Assembly (NCBI GenBank): GCA_012270555.1
Contig: JAAXIC010000017.1
Coordinates: 1-64,000, forward strand
DNA length: 64,000 nucleotides
From: Chloroflexota bacterium
GTDB lineage: Bacteria; Chloroflexota; UBA11872; VXOZ01
Direction: 5' to 3'
The notes beneath the pieces were generated by a model. The model did not search any database. It saw only the letters and a program-made list of their open reading frames with translations, and was not told where the DNA came from. Made by a program: the position numbers and the translations under genes. This document shows positions 35,879-44,576 of this stretch, in pieces; positions within the stretch are counted from its first letter, which is position 1, and the number at the start of each line of letters is the position of its first letter.

Positions 35879-36322
35879 ATGGCAGGCAATAATCGAGAAG
35901 CGCGCGCGGCGGCAGACCTCATCTCCCGCCAGGAGAAGCGGGAGGGTTGGAATTGCGACGCTTTTCTCTCGCTGTCGCCTGAGGTCCCGGCTGGGGCTGC
36001 AGACGACGGGTCCTACCGGCGCGCGGTGACGGTCGCCAACGTAGTCGTCATGCCGCTGGACGAACCGTCAATAGCGTTTTGGCACGGGCTCGACGACGCC
36101 CACCGCCAAGAGCGCATTCTGCCCTTTGCCGGATTCCTCCGCGACCGCTACCCGCGTGCCCAAGTATTGGTGTTCTTCGTTGCCGATAACTTGGTGGTGG
36201 GAAGGGCCGTGTGGCCCCCCGACGCGCCGTCCCCCGACATCACCATCTGCTACGAGGCGCTGCCGCTGGAAGAAATCGAGCCGGAGGTGCTCGCCTCTCT
36301 GCCGCTTGAGGGGAAGCGATAG
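35879..36322 (+). CDS. Hypothetical protein
   Basis: 147 residues, soluble, acidic C-terminus. The middle has the pattern of an alpha/beta protein ('VANVVVMPLDEPSIAFWHGL', 'AQVLVFFVADNLVVGRAVWP'). No motif I recognise and no signal peptide. ATG 35879 lacks a clear ribosome site. Coding is supported mainly by good hydrophobic/charged alternation and by the fact that it fills the space before the convergent M20 gene. It could also start later or be spurious. Confidence 0.5.
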   Translation: MAGNNREARAAADLISRQEKREGWNCDAFLSLSPEVPAGAADDGSYRRAVTVANVVVMPLDEPSIAFWHGLDDAHRQERILPFAGFLRDRYPRAQVLVFFVADNLVVGRAVWPPDAPSPDITICYEALPLEEIEPEVLASLPLEGKR

Positions 36323-36437
36323 GCAAAGAGACTTAGGAAATGGGCAAGTCCAATTTGCGTTGGACGCCATGCAGTCGCTTTGCCGCGAAGCCCAATTCTG
36401 AAGACCCCGAGATCCAAGCTTCTCTGTCTTGCGCGTT

Positions 36438-37655
36438 CTAGCTGTCGTTCAGGTACGCCAGCGACGCTTCCACCGCCACTCGCAGCGCGTGTCCGATGCA
36501 CGCTTCATCCAGGTCGTAGAGGCTGTGGTGCAGGGGATAGGTGATCCCGCGGTCGGCGTTGCCGGAGCCAAAGAGCCAATAGACACTCGGCACGCCCTCG
36601 GCGAGGAAGCAGAATGTATCGCCGATAAGCAGCGGGGCATCCATCATCACGGCGTTGTCAGTGCCGAGAATGCCGGACGCGGTAGCGTGCACGAGCGATG
36701 CCAGGGCGGGGTCGTTGACCACCGGCGGGTTGCCCCGCGTGAGCGTAAAGTCGGCGCTACAGTCTGCACTCTCGGCGGATGACTCTACCAGGGCCGCCAG
36801 GCGCTCGCTGAGTTGCGCGCGGGTGTCTAGGTCGCCGCAGCGCACGGATCCTTTCATTTTCACTGTCGATGGAATCAGGTTGTAGTCCTTGCCGCCTTCA
36901 AGAAGGCCGACGTTGAGTGAAAACACCTGGTTGTTGGGCGCCACGCGGGAGCCGGCCCCGTAGAGGGTTTGGATGACCTGGCTCGCCGCCAGGATTGCGT
37001 CCTTGCCCTGGTGGCGGCGCGCGGCGTGCGTCTCTTTGCCGGTAACCTCTACGGAGATTATGTCGTAGCCGGTGAAGATGACCCCGGGACGCACCCACAC
37101 CTGCCCGACCGGAATCTCCGGCAGGTTGTGAAAGCCCATCAAGGCATCAACTTTGGGATTCTCAAGCACGCCGTCCGCGCGCAGAGCTTTGGGGCCGCAG
37201 GGAGGCAAGCCCAGCGCCTCAGACGCGCCGCCGGCTTCCTCTGCCGGATCGAAGAGCAGCTTGACGGTCCCCGCGAACTGGTCGCGCATGTTCGCGAGAA
37301 TCTCGGCGATACCAATGCCAATGGCCGTGTGGGCGTCGTGCCCGCAGGCGTGCATCACGTCGGGTGTTTGCGATGCGTACGGAACCTTCTTCCAGTCGGG
37401 GAAGGGCAGCGCGTCCATGTCCGGGCGGATCGCCAGCACCTTGCCGGGACGGCTACCGTGCAGAATGCCAACGACCCCCTGGCCGCCGATGTCCGTCTCA
37501 ACCTCCCAGCCGGCTGCTGCCAAGCGGTCGGCGACAATGCGGGGAGTTCTATCCAGTTCGAAGGTCAATTCGGGGTGTTGGTGGATTTCTCTGCGTATCG
37601 CCACGAGTTCCGGTTCCAGTTCGCGGACTCGTGTCTCAACTTCTGCTGTACTCAT
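36438..37655 (-). CDS. M20D family amidohydrolase/peptidase
   Basis: Di-metal hydrolase of N-acyl amino acids or similar amides (hippurate hydrolase, IAA-amino acid hydrolase relatives). Metal ligands and catalytic residues: 'HACGHDAHTAIG' (Cys-His and His), Glu-Glu in 'LLFDPAEEAGG', His in 'LMGFHNLPE', and a late His in 'YPLHHSLYDLD'; the lid domain includes 'EVTGKETHAARRHQGKDAI'. 405 aa, normal. It starts seven bases after the DUF1614 gene, last in a four-gene minus-strand operon. Confidence 0.88.
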   Translation of the reverse strand: MSTAEVETRVRELEPELVAIRREIHQHPELTFELDRTPRIVADRLAAAGWEVETDIGGQGVVGILHGSRPGKVLAIRPDMDALPFPDWKKVPYASQTPDVMHACGHDAHTAIGIGIAEILANMRDQFAGTVKLLFDPAEEAGGASEALGLPPCGPKALRADGVLENPKVDALMGFHNLPEIPVGQVWVRPGVIFTGYDIISVEVTGKETHAARRHQGKDAILAASQVIQTLYGAGSRVAPNNQVFSLNVGLLEGGKDYNLIPSTVKMKGSVRCGDLDTRAQLSERLAALVESSAESADCSADFTLTRGNPPVVNDPALASLVHATASGILGTDNAVMMDAPLLIGDTFCFLAEGVPSVYWLFGSGNADRGITYPLHHSLYDLDEACIGHALRVAVEASLAYLNDS

Positions 37656-37662
37656 TGCTGCC

Positions 37663-38328
37663 TCACGTCAGTAGTGCTGCCAGAATGCCCACCAGGAAGA
37701 TACCATCAAAGACACCCGCCCCGCCAATGCTGACAACGTGCGCGCCCAGGCGATGGATGCGCGGCAGATTGAGGAGGTCAGCGCCGATCAGTGTGCCCAT
37801 GACGCCCGAGATATATGCCACCGCTGTGCGACCGGCCGGATCGGAAACCAGCAGATAGGCGAGAAGCGCCGCGACAAAGGGCGGAATCAACGCCGGAATC
37901 GTGATGCCCACCCCTTCCTTTGGACGCGCGATTACAAAGCAGACGGCGCTCACGGCTATTGTGGCCAGGAGCACTTTGGCCAGCGGCGCATTTGGCAAGA
38001 CATAAAGCGAAAGCAGAATGGGTATCACCGCGCCTCCGACGTTCACAGCGAGTACTTGCTCTCGCACTCTTGGCGGGTAGTAGAAGAGCGGTATGGGGAA
38101 GGGCAGGGGCAGCCACGGTTTGCCCTCCACCCGAATTCTGCGGCGCGATACCGGAATGTTGACGAAACCGCCCAAGAGAGTCAGATAGAAGATTACGATA
38201 ACCGATGTTGGCGTAAGACCGAGATTGGCGAAGGCCAGCGAGACTGCTTGCACATGTAGGAGAACCACAAGCAGCGGCAGCAGGATAAATGAGAATAGGA
38301 GCGGTATGAGCGGCCCGAACATGCGCAT
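37663..38328 (-). CDS. DUF1614 family membrane protein
   Basis: Polytopic protein of 221 residues with about six to seven hydrophobic segments. The conserved segments 'GGFVNIPVSRRRI', 'NVGGAVIPILLSLYVLP' and 'GGAGVFDGIFLVGILAAL' identify the DUF1614 family. ATG 38328 is preferred over the TTG at 38346 reported in the track, since the latter overlaps the preceding gene's end; ATG 38322 is also possible. Function of the family is unknown. Its place between a metallophosphoesterase and an amidohydrolase suggests co-expression only. Confidence 0.8.
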   Translation of the reverse strand: MRMFGPLIPLLFSFILLPLLVVLLHVQAVSLAFANLGLTPTSVIVIFYLTLLGGFVNIPVSRRRIRVEGKPWLPLPFPIPLFYYPPRVREQVLAVNVGGAVIPILLSLYVLPNAPLAKVLLATIAVSAVCFVIARPKEGVGITIPALIPPFVAALLAYLLVSDPAGRTAVAYISGVMGTLIGADLLNLPRIHRLGAHVVSIGGAGVFDGIFLVGILAALLT

Positions 38329-38330
38329 TG

Positions 38331-39227
38331 CTAGTCTCGGCTGCAATCGTTCGAGTCTTCATCACATGCCGCTACGAGCTCGATCCATCCCACTTCCGGC
38401 GGACAGTTGAGGCGGAGCGGCAGCACGGAAACTCCAACCCCGGCCGAGCAATAGACGCGGTGCGGTCCGATCTGCATCAGGCCGGCGTTGCGCGGCAGCG
38501 GCACCCGCGTGTTCGTATGCCAGACGATGCTCTCCGCCAGGCGGACTTGCCCGCCGTGGGTGTGGCCGCAAAGTATGAGATCGAACCGTTTGTCGTCCAA
38601 AGTGCGGACAATGTCGGGACTGTGCGCGAGCAGCAGTCTTGTGGTGTCGCGGGGCGCGCCGTCCGTCGCGCGGCGGATGTCATCCAGCCAATAGAAAGGG
38701 TCGTCTACACCGACGAGCGTGAGTGGCTGACCGCCCACGGTGACGTTCGCGTGGGCGTTGGTAAGCACGCGGATGCCATGGGCTTCCAGCGTGCGTACGA
38801 GCGGGGTGGTATCGCTGAAGCGCAGGGGTTGTCCCAGCCAACCCTTCAGGCGATGGCGGCGCACGTGGTCGTGGTTGCCGAGCACCGCGTAGACGCCGTG
38901 GCGGGCGCGAATGGGCGCCAGTGCTGCGATCGCGGTCTCCAGTTCGGCGGCGGGGTCGCTTCCGCCGTGAATGAGGTCGCCTGTCAACAGAAGAAGATCG
39001 GGCTCCAGGCAGGCCAGACGCTGGAGCATCCGCACGCGCCGCCTGTCTCCCGCGCGCAGGTGCAGATCGGTAACGTGGAGGATGCGGATAGCAGTATCGG
39101 TAGCGCGAATTGATGACACGGGCAAGCGCAGGCGCCGCACGCGCAACCGGTACGGTTCGATGAAGACACCGTACGCACCCACGGCCGCGGCCCCAAGGGC
39201 GGTAAGTGACAGCAGTGCGCGAATCAC
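38331..39227 (-). CDS. Membrane-anchored metallophosphoesterase (YaeI/YkuE-like)
   Basis: Calcineurin-like phosphoesterase. An N-terminal hydrophobic anchor (LLSLTALGAAAVGAYGVF) precedes the metal motifs 'RILHVTDLHLRAGD', 'LLLLTGDLIHGG', 'YAVLGNHDHVRR', 'LLAHSPD' and 'LILCGHTHGGQVRL', all intact. I start at GTG 39227, just after the preceding gene's stop at 39241, because the longer track ORF runs through that gene; 298 aa. Relatives hydrolyse lipid A precursors (UDP-diacylglucosamine) or other phosphodiesters at the membrane. Confidence 0.85.
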   Translation of the reverse strand: MIRALLSLTALGAAAVGAYGVFIEPYRLRVRRLRLPVSSIRATDTAIRILHVTDLHLRAGDRRRVRMLQRLACLEPDLLLLTGDLIHGGSDPAAELETAIAALAPIRARHGVYAVLGNHDHVRRHRLKGWLGQPLRFSDTTPLVRTLEAHGIRVLTNAHANVTVGGQPLTLVGVDDPFYWLDDIRRATDGAPRDTTRLLLAHSPDIVRTLDDKRFDLILCGHTHGGQVRLAESIVWHTNTRVPLPRNAGLMQIGPHRVYCSAGVGVSVLPLRLNCPPEVGWIELVAACDEDSNDCSRD

Positions 39228-39240
39228 GGGCGCGTGGCGT

Positions 39241-40707
39241 TCATGCCGTTGGGGCGAGCGCGGTAGCTCCGACGATGCTGTAGCGCTCGTCCAGCGTGCC
39301 CTCGAGTTGTCCCGTCTCGCGCACATGGGCCTCGACCGGGTTGTCCAAGGTCAGGTCCTCGCGGCGGCGGGGGTCTTGAAGCATGGTAAAGGCCGAGCCG
39401 CCGCGGGCGTGGAAGGCATCCATCGCCACGCGGTAGGTTGCGTCAGGTTGCAGAGGCTTGTCGTCCACGCGGATTTCCTGCACCCGTTCGCCGGTCGGTT
39501 TCGTCAGGTCAACCCGCACCTGCATGCCGGACTGGTGGAGGAAGTTGCACCCCGGCAGGGCCGAAGCGGATTCAAGCTGGCCCACCAGTTCATCGCGGCG
39601 ATCCGGCGGCAGGAAGGCGTACGATTGATCCGCAACACTGTGTTCCATCGCCTGCTGCACTTGATCGCCCGTCAGCTCAAGTATTTTCGAAAGCGGGAAT
39701 CCTCTGACGCAGAGCTGCAAGTCCCAGCCTGTGAGCGCATGGCCCGGGGCAAAGAGAGGCGTAATGAAGGTCGCTTTCGTCCACGCTATGTCGGCCCCGG
39801 TGGCTTTGCGCCATATGTCGGTGACGGTATTGCCCAGCCCGTTGCTCGACAGATAGCCCTTGCCGATGTTCTCGCCGGCTTCGCCGATGATGCGCAGCCT
39901 GTTGGGATCGTTGCGGCGTCCTTGCAAGCGGAGCAGGCGTTCCATCACGGGATCCTCCGGCGTCTCCGCGTCGATAGTGTGCAAGGCGGACTCAATGAGC
40001 GGGCCGCCATCCGCAGGTGTAATGTCCACCTGTCCCAGAAACATGCCGTTAAGTCCGGCCTGAACGATCTTCGTCTTGCCAACGCAGATCGGCCGCAGTG
40101 ACGGGTGGTGGCAGTGGCCGCTGAGAATGAGGTCGATCTCCGGTATCTCTTCGGCGAGCAGAATATCTTGGGCCATGCCGGAGTGGGAAAGCACAATGAC
40201 CATATCCACCCGGTCGCGGTAGGCATTCACCAAACTGGCGGTCTTCGCCGCCGAACGGCGGGCGGAAGAGTAGAAGTTGTTGGCGGGCGATGCCAGGTCC
40301 CAGTGGGTGTTTTCCGTGCAGATGCCGATAAAGAGGACCCGATAGCCGTCTAGCGTGAATACGCGGTACGGTCGGCACGAGGCGGGCAAGCGCGCGTTGA
40401 ACCCGCTGGTGCAGAGCATTGTGCCGCAGTTTTGGGCAATCAAGAAGTCCAGATGCCAAGGATCGAAGCGGGAGAGTTCAGAATTCCCGGGTGTGACGAT
40501 GTCGTAGCCGAGCGTGCGCAGCGTCCACGCGGTCACGCGGTCGTCGTCTTGGGGGCGGCGGTGGCGCCTAAGTCGAAAGAAGTCGCCAACGTCTATGAAA
40601 AGCACGTTGTCGTGCTGCGCGCGCTCCGCTTGCACGCGCTGCGCCAGGCGCGGTGTCGCGCGCACAAAACCGTGCAAATCGTTGGTATGTAGAATTCTAA
40701 TGCTCAC
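39241..40707 (-). CDS. 5'-nucleotidase/UshA-like metallophosphatase, cytoplasmic
   Basis: Two domains: the metallophosphatase domain (MSIRILHTNDLHG, 'VLFIDVGDFF', 'IVLSHSGMAQD', 'LILSGHCHHP') and the substrate-binding 5_nucleotid_C domain from about residue 290 ('NTVTDIWRKATGADIAW', 'YRVAMDAFHARGG'). The usual catalytic GNHE is GNSE here ('VTPGNSELSRF'), so the transition-state His is missing. There is no signal peptide, unlike UshA, so it acts inside the cell. GTG 40707 start has no clear ribosome site. 488 aa, first gene of the four-gene operon. Confidence 0.83.
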   Translation of the reverse strand: MSIRILHTNDLHGFVRATPRLAQRVQAERAQHDNVLFIDVGDFFRLRRHRRPQDDDRVTAWTLRTLGYDIVTPGNSELSRFDPWHLDFLIAQNCGTMLCTSGFNARLPASCRPYRVFTLDGYRVLFIGICTENTHWDLASPANNFYSSARRSAAKTASLVNAYRDRVDMVIVLSHSGMAQDILLAEEIPEIDLILSGHCHHPSLRPICVGKTKIVQAGLNGMFLGQVDITPADGGPLIESALHTIDAETPEDPVMERLLRLQGRRNDPNRLRIIGEAGENIGKGYLSSNGLGNTVTDIWRKATGADIAWTKATFITPLFAPGHALTGWDLQLCVRGFPLSKILELTGDQVQQAMEHSVADQSYAFLPPDRRDELVGQLESASALPGCNFLHQSGMQVRVDLTKPTGERVQEIRVDDKPLQPDATYRVAMDAFHARGGSAFTMLQDPRRREDLTLDNPVEAHVRETGQLEGTLDERYSIVGATALAPTA

Positions 40708-40925
40708 GTATGGTTCGGGGAATCATTGGATGTAGAGTTTGCATTAGGCGAAAGAGTGTGTGCTCTCTCAGTTCCTACCATACTAGACGGCAAGCATGGT
40801 TCACAATATGCAGCTTCTGCAGAGTTGCTACCCATAGCTGCGAGAGTAAATTCAGAGCCGTCTTGTACAATTGACTAAAGGGGCAGGCGTTAGTGTTCAA
40901 TCCTGAGCGAACAGAGGAGCATCAC

Positions 40926-41843
40926 ATGGCAAGCAATTTCACCGCCGCTGACGTTCCCGATCAGCGTGGCAAGACCTTCTTCATCACGGGAGCAAATACC
41001 GGCATTGGCTTTGAGGCGGCGAAAGTGCTTGCAGAACGGGGCGCTCGGGTGCTGCTGGGATGCCGTTCAGCCGCAAAGGCGGAAGAAGCGCTCGCAAAGA
41101 TCCGCGCTGATCACCCTGCTGCCGACCTCGGATATGTAGCGTTAGATCTCGCAGACTTGGCGTCGGTCCGGCAAGCCGCCGATGTCGTTGCCGCTGAACC
41201 GCGCTTGGACGGGCTTCTCAATAACGCCGGGGTGATGCGCACACCCTACGGACTAACCGAAGACGGCTTTGAAACGCAGTTTGGCGTTAATCACCTGGGA
41301 CACTTTGCGCTCACCGGCCTCCTATTGCCTACCCTTGAAAAGACCGCTGGATCACGCATCGTCATCACCAGCAGCGTCGGTCATCGCCGGGGTGAGATTC
41401 TGTTCGATGACATCGATGCGACACGGCGCTACCATCCCATGGAGCGCTACTACATGAGCAAGCTCGCCAACCTCCTCTTCATGTATGAGCTTGATCGGAG
41501 GTTAAGGGCGCAGGGCGCGGGCACGATCGCGCTTGGCGTGCATCCGGGAGTATCAAATACCGACCTCGGACGGCACATGCCGCGGGCATTCCACGCCCTC
41601 CTCTTCCCTTTGATGCTTCTGCTCAGTGCGCCGCCAGAGGGGGCATGGTCGACGTTGCTGGGCGCGACCGCGCCCGACGCAGAGGGCGGCCAGTATTTCG
41701 GACCGGGCAACCGGATGGAGTGGCGCGGCCCGGCTAAGCAGGTGGATTCCACCGAACAGAGCAAAGACCCGGCGCTGGCGCAGCGGCTCTGGGACCTGTC
41801 GGTAGAGCTCACCGGAGTCGACCCTAGCCTTAAGCCGGTCTAG
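40926..41843 (+). CDS. Short-chain dehydrogenase/reductase (retinol dehydrogenase-like)
   Basis: NAD(P)-dependent oxidoreductase. Cofactor loop TGANTGIG in 'TFFITGANTGIGFEAAKVL', 'LLNNAGVMRTPYG', catalytic Ser in 'IVITSSVGHRRG' and Y-x3-K in 'MERYYMSKLAN'. 305 aa with the longer C-terminus ('PEGAWSTLLGATAPDAEGG') of the RDH/WWOX-like group. ATG 40926 is selected over the track start because GAGGAG lies seven bases before it. Substrate unknown. Confidence 0.9.
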   Translation: MASNFTAADVPDQRGKTFFITGANTGIGFEAAKVLAERGARVLLGCRSAAKAEEALAKIRADHPAADLGYVALDLADLASVRQAADVVAAEPRLDGLLNNAGVMRTPYGLTEDGFETQFGVNHLGHFALTGLLLPTLEKTAGSRIVITSSVGHRRGEILFDDIDATRRYHPMERYYMSKLANLLFMYELDRRLRAQGAGTIALGVHPGVSNTDLGRHMPRAFHALLFPLMLLLSAPPEGAWSTLLGATAPDAEGGQYFGPGNRMEWRGPAKQVDSTEQSKDPALAQRLWDLSVELTGVDPSLKPV

Positions 41844-42088
41844 GTGTGACGGTAGACTGACTGGCAAAAACCATCTGTTGCCTCCTGGCACGTTCCACCG
41901 AACCTCGCGGCCTGACGGACTTCAGTTGCAGAAGAGTTTGATGGCGAACTTGGCGATGCTTGAGTTCCCAACTTTCGGTTCAATTTCGTCATAGGGGTAG
42001 TTTGATACCGCCCCAATGGAGTATACTCATGAAACAGAATATTCGCTTTCCATATTGCTAGTTCTTCCTTCAAGAGGAGCGAAACGAA

Positions 42089-43024
42089 ATGCCGCGCAAA
42101 GCGAAAGTAGCCACGGCGTGCGTCGGCCACATGGGCGGACGCCCCACGATTGCCGCAAATCACGAATTGGCGGTTGAGTTACTCGATCAGATGGGCGGCC
42201 TGGACGCCGATCTTGCTTGCTTGCCAGAAGAGTTTACCCTCCTGGGCCTGCCGCAGGAGGAGCGCGAGAAAGTATGGGAACCCATTCCCGGTCCAACCTC
42301 GGACCTCTATGCCGCGAAAGCTCGCGAGCATGGCATGTACGTGATTGCGGGCATGTGCGAGGTGCGCGGCGGCACGCGCTTGAACACCAGCGTCCTCTTC
42401 GACCGCCACGGAGATATAGTCGGGCAGTATGACAAGATTCACCCTACGTTGGGCGAACTTGAGGCGGGTACCGTGCCCGGTGTCTACACCGATATACCGG
42501 TCTTCGAAACGGACTTTGGCAAAGTCGGCACGCTCATCTGTTTTGACGTTGACTATCCCGAGGAGTGGGCGCGCATCGGGGAGGCGGGCGCTGAACTCGT
42601 AGTCTTTCCCAGCATGTGCGACGGTGGTTTGCGGCTTCGGGCGTATGCCTGGCTGCACAGCTATATCGTGGTTTCGTCGGTCAGCGGCGGACGCTCTCGC
42701 GTTATCAACAAACTGGGCGACGAGGTTGCCGCCAGTGGCTTGGGAGTGCACGTGGCCCATGCCACGGTAGACCTTGAGGCCGAGGTGTTCCATTATGACT
42801 TGCAGTTTCAGCAGATTCGCCAGATGCAGACGGACTTTGGGAAGAGAGTGACAGTCATAGGAACGCGAGACGACGGGGTGTTCATGTTGGAGTCGAACGA
42901 TGATGCTTGGCCTGTCGCTCGCATCAAGCGCGCGTACGGTTTGGAGAACTGGGTGGAATACCATGATCGCTCGTCCCAGGAAGCGGAACGGGTGCTCGCG
43001 CAACAGTCCCTCGTGACAGGTTGA
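42089..43024 (+). CDS. Nitrilase/carbon-nitrogen hydrolase superfamily protein
   Basis: Cys-dependent amidase. The Glu-Lys-Cys triad is visible: E47 in 'CLPEEFTLLG', Lys in 'GQYDKIHPTLGE', and Cys in 'GTLICFDVDYPEEW'. 311 aa. The length and 'FDVDYPE' loop resemble N-carbamoyl amino acid hydrolases or beta-ureidopropionases more than true nitrilases, but the exact amide is not clear. A good GAGGAG lies upstream. It precedes the amino-acid transporter operon, consistent with amide nitrogen scavenging. Confidence 0.87.
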   Translation: MPRKAKVATACVGHMGGRPTIAANHELAVELLDQMGGLDADLACLPEEFTLLGLPQEEREKVWEPIPGPTSDLYAAKAREHGMYVIAGMCEVRGGTRLNTSVLFDRHGDIVGQYDKIHPTLGELEAGTVPGVYTDIPVFETDFGKVGTLICFDVDYPEEWARIGEAGAELVVFPSMCDGGLRLRAYAWLHSYIVVSSVSGGRSRVINKLGDEVAASGLGVHVAHATVDLEAEVFHYDLQFQQIRQMQTDFGKRVTVIGTRDDGVFMLESNDDAWPVARIKRAYGLENWVEYHDRSSQEAERVLAQQSLVTG

Positions 43025-43178
43025 CCCTCGGAATCGATTCGTGCCGGTACCGCAAGTTTGAGATTTGCGGTGGAAAGGAGGCATAGGAAGCATTAGTGGA
43101 TGCCCGCTCGTCAAGCTGTGCGTAGCAATGAGGCTGAGTGCCGGCCGCGACCGTCCAAGAGTGAGGACGATACCTTAG

Positions 43179-43207
43179 TTGCAAGGCGATAGCGTAGTCA
43201 ATATAAT
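43179..43207 (+). promoter_or_regulatory. Sigma-70-type promoter of the amino-acid ABC transporter operon
   Basis: TTGCAA, 17-base spacer, TATAAT; predicted start about 40 bases before the binding-protein ATG at 43256. The best promoter match in this part of the window. Confidence 0.7.
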
Positions 43208-43255
43208 AGACTGCAAAGTAAGCACGAAGTGGTGCTTTAAAGGAGGAGACAAGAG

Positions 43256-44380
43256 ATGAGTAAGTTGTGTAAATTCTTGGTCGTCTTGGGCGTGATGCTC
43301 GCGCTCCTATTCAGCGCAGCATGTGCCGAGACTACTGAGCCGGCTATGGAAGAGGAACAGAAGGAAACCATGGCCGAGGAGATGCCGGCGGCGGAAATGC
43401 AGTCGCGTCTCGATACCGTGCGTGAGCGGGGCCGCGTCATTTGCGCCAGCCGCAATGACGTGCCCGGCTACGGCTTCATCGATGAGGCCGGCAATAACGT
43501 GGGCTTCGACATCGACCTCTGCCGCGCTGTGGCAGCGGCCGTGCTGGGTGATCCGGACGCAATCGAAATCCGGTTGATTACGGCTGCCGAGCGCGGACCC
43601 ACTGTCCAGTCGGGTGAGGTGGACCTGCTGGTGCGTACCGTTACGTGGACGACCTCGCGTGACGCCTCTTGGGGCAACTACGCGCAGACCATGTTCTACG
43701 ACGGCCAGGGCTTCATGGTACCGAAGAGCCTGGGTGTGACCAGCGCGTATGAGTTGGGCGGCGCCGCGGTCTGCGTGACCAGCGGTACCACGACCGAGTT
43801 GAACATGGCAGACTTCTTCCGCCAGAACAACTTGGAGTACAACCCGAAGGTCTATGAAGATACCGACGTAGTCTTGGAGTCTTACAATAGCGGCGCTTGC
43901 GAAGTCTTCACGAATGACCGTTCGCAACTCGCCGCGCTGCGTACCGCGCTGGAAAACCCGGATGATCACGTCATCCTGCCTGAGACCATTTCCGAGGAGC
44001 CGCTAGGACCGGTGGTGCCGCACGGTGACGAGCAGTGGTTCGACATTGTGAAGACCGTGATGGGCATCCTGATCTACGCTGAGGCGTATGGCATCAACTC
44101 CACCAATGTGGCTGAAGTTGCCGCCGGCGATAACGTCAAGGCGAAGCGCTTGCTTGGCACCGAGGGTTCATTCGGACAAGAAGAGTTGGGTCTCGATCAG
44201 AACGTGGGTCAGACCGTTATCAATGCGGTTGGCAACTACGGCGAGATCTATGCGCGCAACCTGGACAATCCCGACGGCGTCCAACTGCCGCGTGAGGGCT
44301 CCCGCAATGCCCTGTGGTCGAATGCGCCATGTACTGACTGCCCGAAGGGCGGACAGATCTATTCTCAGCCGTTGCGCTAG
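43256..44380 (+). CDS. General amino-acid ABC transporter substrate-binding lipoprotein (AapJ-like), copy 1
   Basis: Ligand-binding subunit of a polar amino-acid importer. A very good ribosome site (AAGGAGGAG) and lipobox SAAC (residue 23) precede an acidic linker. The mature domain has 'NNVGFDIDLCRAVAAAVLG', 'GEVDLLVRTVTWTTSRD' and 'GVTSAYELGGAAVCVTSGTT', as in AapJ/BztA proteins, and ends with 'NAPCTDCPKGGQIYSQPLR', an extension shared only with copy 2 here. 374 aa. A terminator follows, so it can be expressed alone at a high level. Confidence 0.88.
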   Translation: MSKLCKFLVVLGVMLALLFSAACAETTEPAMEEEQKETMAEEMPAAEMQSRLDTVRERGRVICASRNDVPGYGFIDEAGNNVGFDIDLCRAVAAAVLGDPDAIEIRLITAAERGPTVQSGEVDLLVRTVTWTTSRDASWGNYAQTMFYDGQGFMVPKSLGVTSAYELGGAAVCVTSGTTTELNMADFFRQNNLEYNPKVYEDTDVVLESYNSGACEVFTNDRSQLAALRTALENPDDHVILPETISEEPLGPVVPHGDEQWFDIVKTVMGILIYAEAYGINSTNVAEVAAGDNVKAKRLLGTEGSFGQEELGLDQNVGQTVINAVGNYGEIYARNLDNPDGVQLPREGSRNALWSNAPCTDCPKGGQIYSQPLR

Positions 44381-44401
44381 TTCGTAGTCGCGCTGATTCT
44401 C

Positions 44402-44443
44402 AGTCGCGTCGGCCTGGAAGACTCCGGGTCGACGCGACTTTTG
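44402..44443 (+). terminator. Strong terminator/attenuator between the two binding-protein genes
   Basis: AGTCGCGTCGGCCTGGA-AGAC-TCCGGGTCGACGCGACT followed by TTTG: a 17-bp stem (two G-U pairs) with a four-base loop. Placed 22 bases after copy 1, it would limit read-through into copy 2 and the permease genes, giving excess binding protein. Confidence 0.8.
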
Positions 44444-44576
44444 ATATAGGGTTGACACTCTTGGCTTGCAATTGGGGCAAGCCAATCGGGGGCAATTGGG
44501 TTCGCAATATGCCGCAGCTATAGAGTCACCGGGGAACAACCAATCATACTGCTATCAACGGAGAGGCAGGTGTGAT

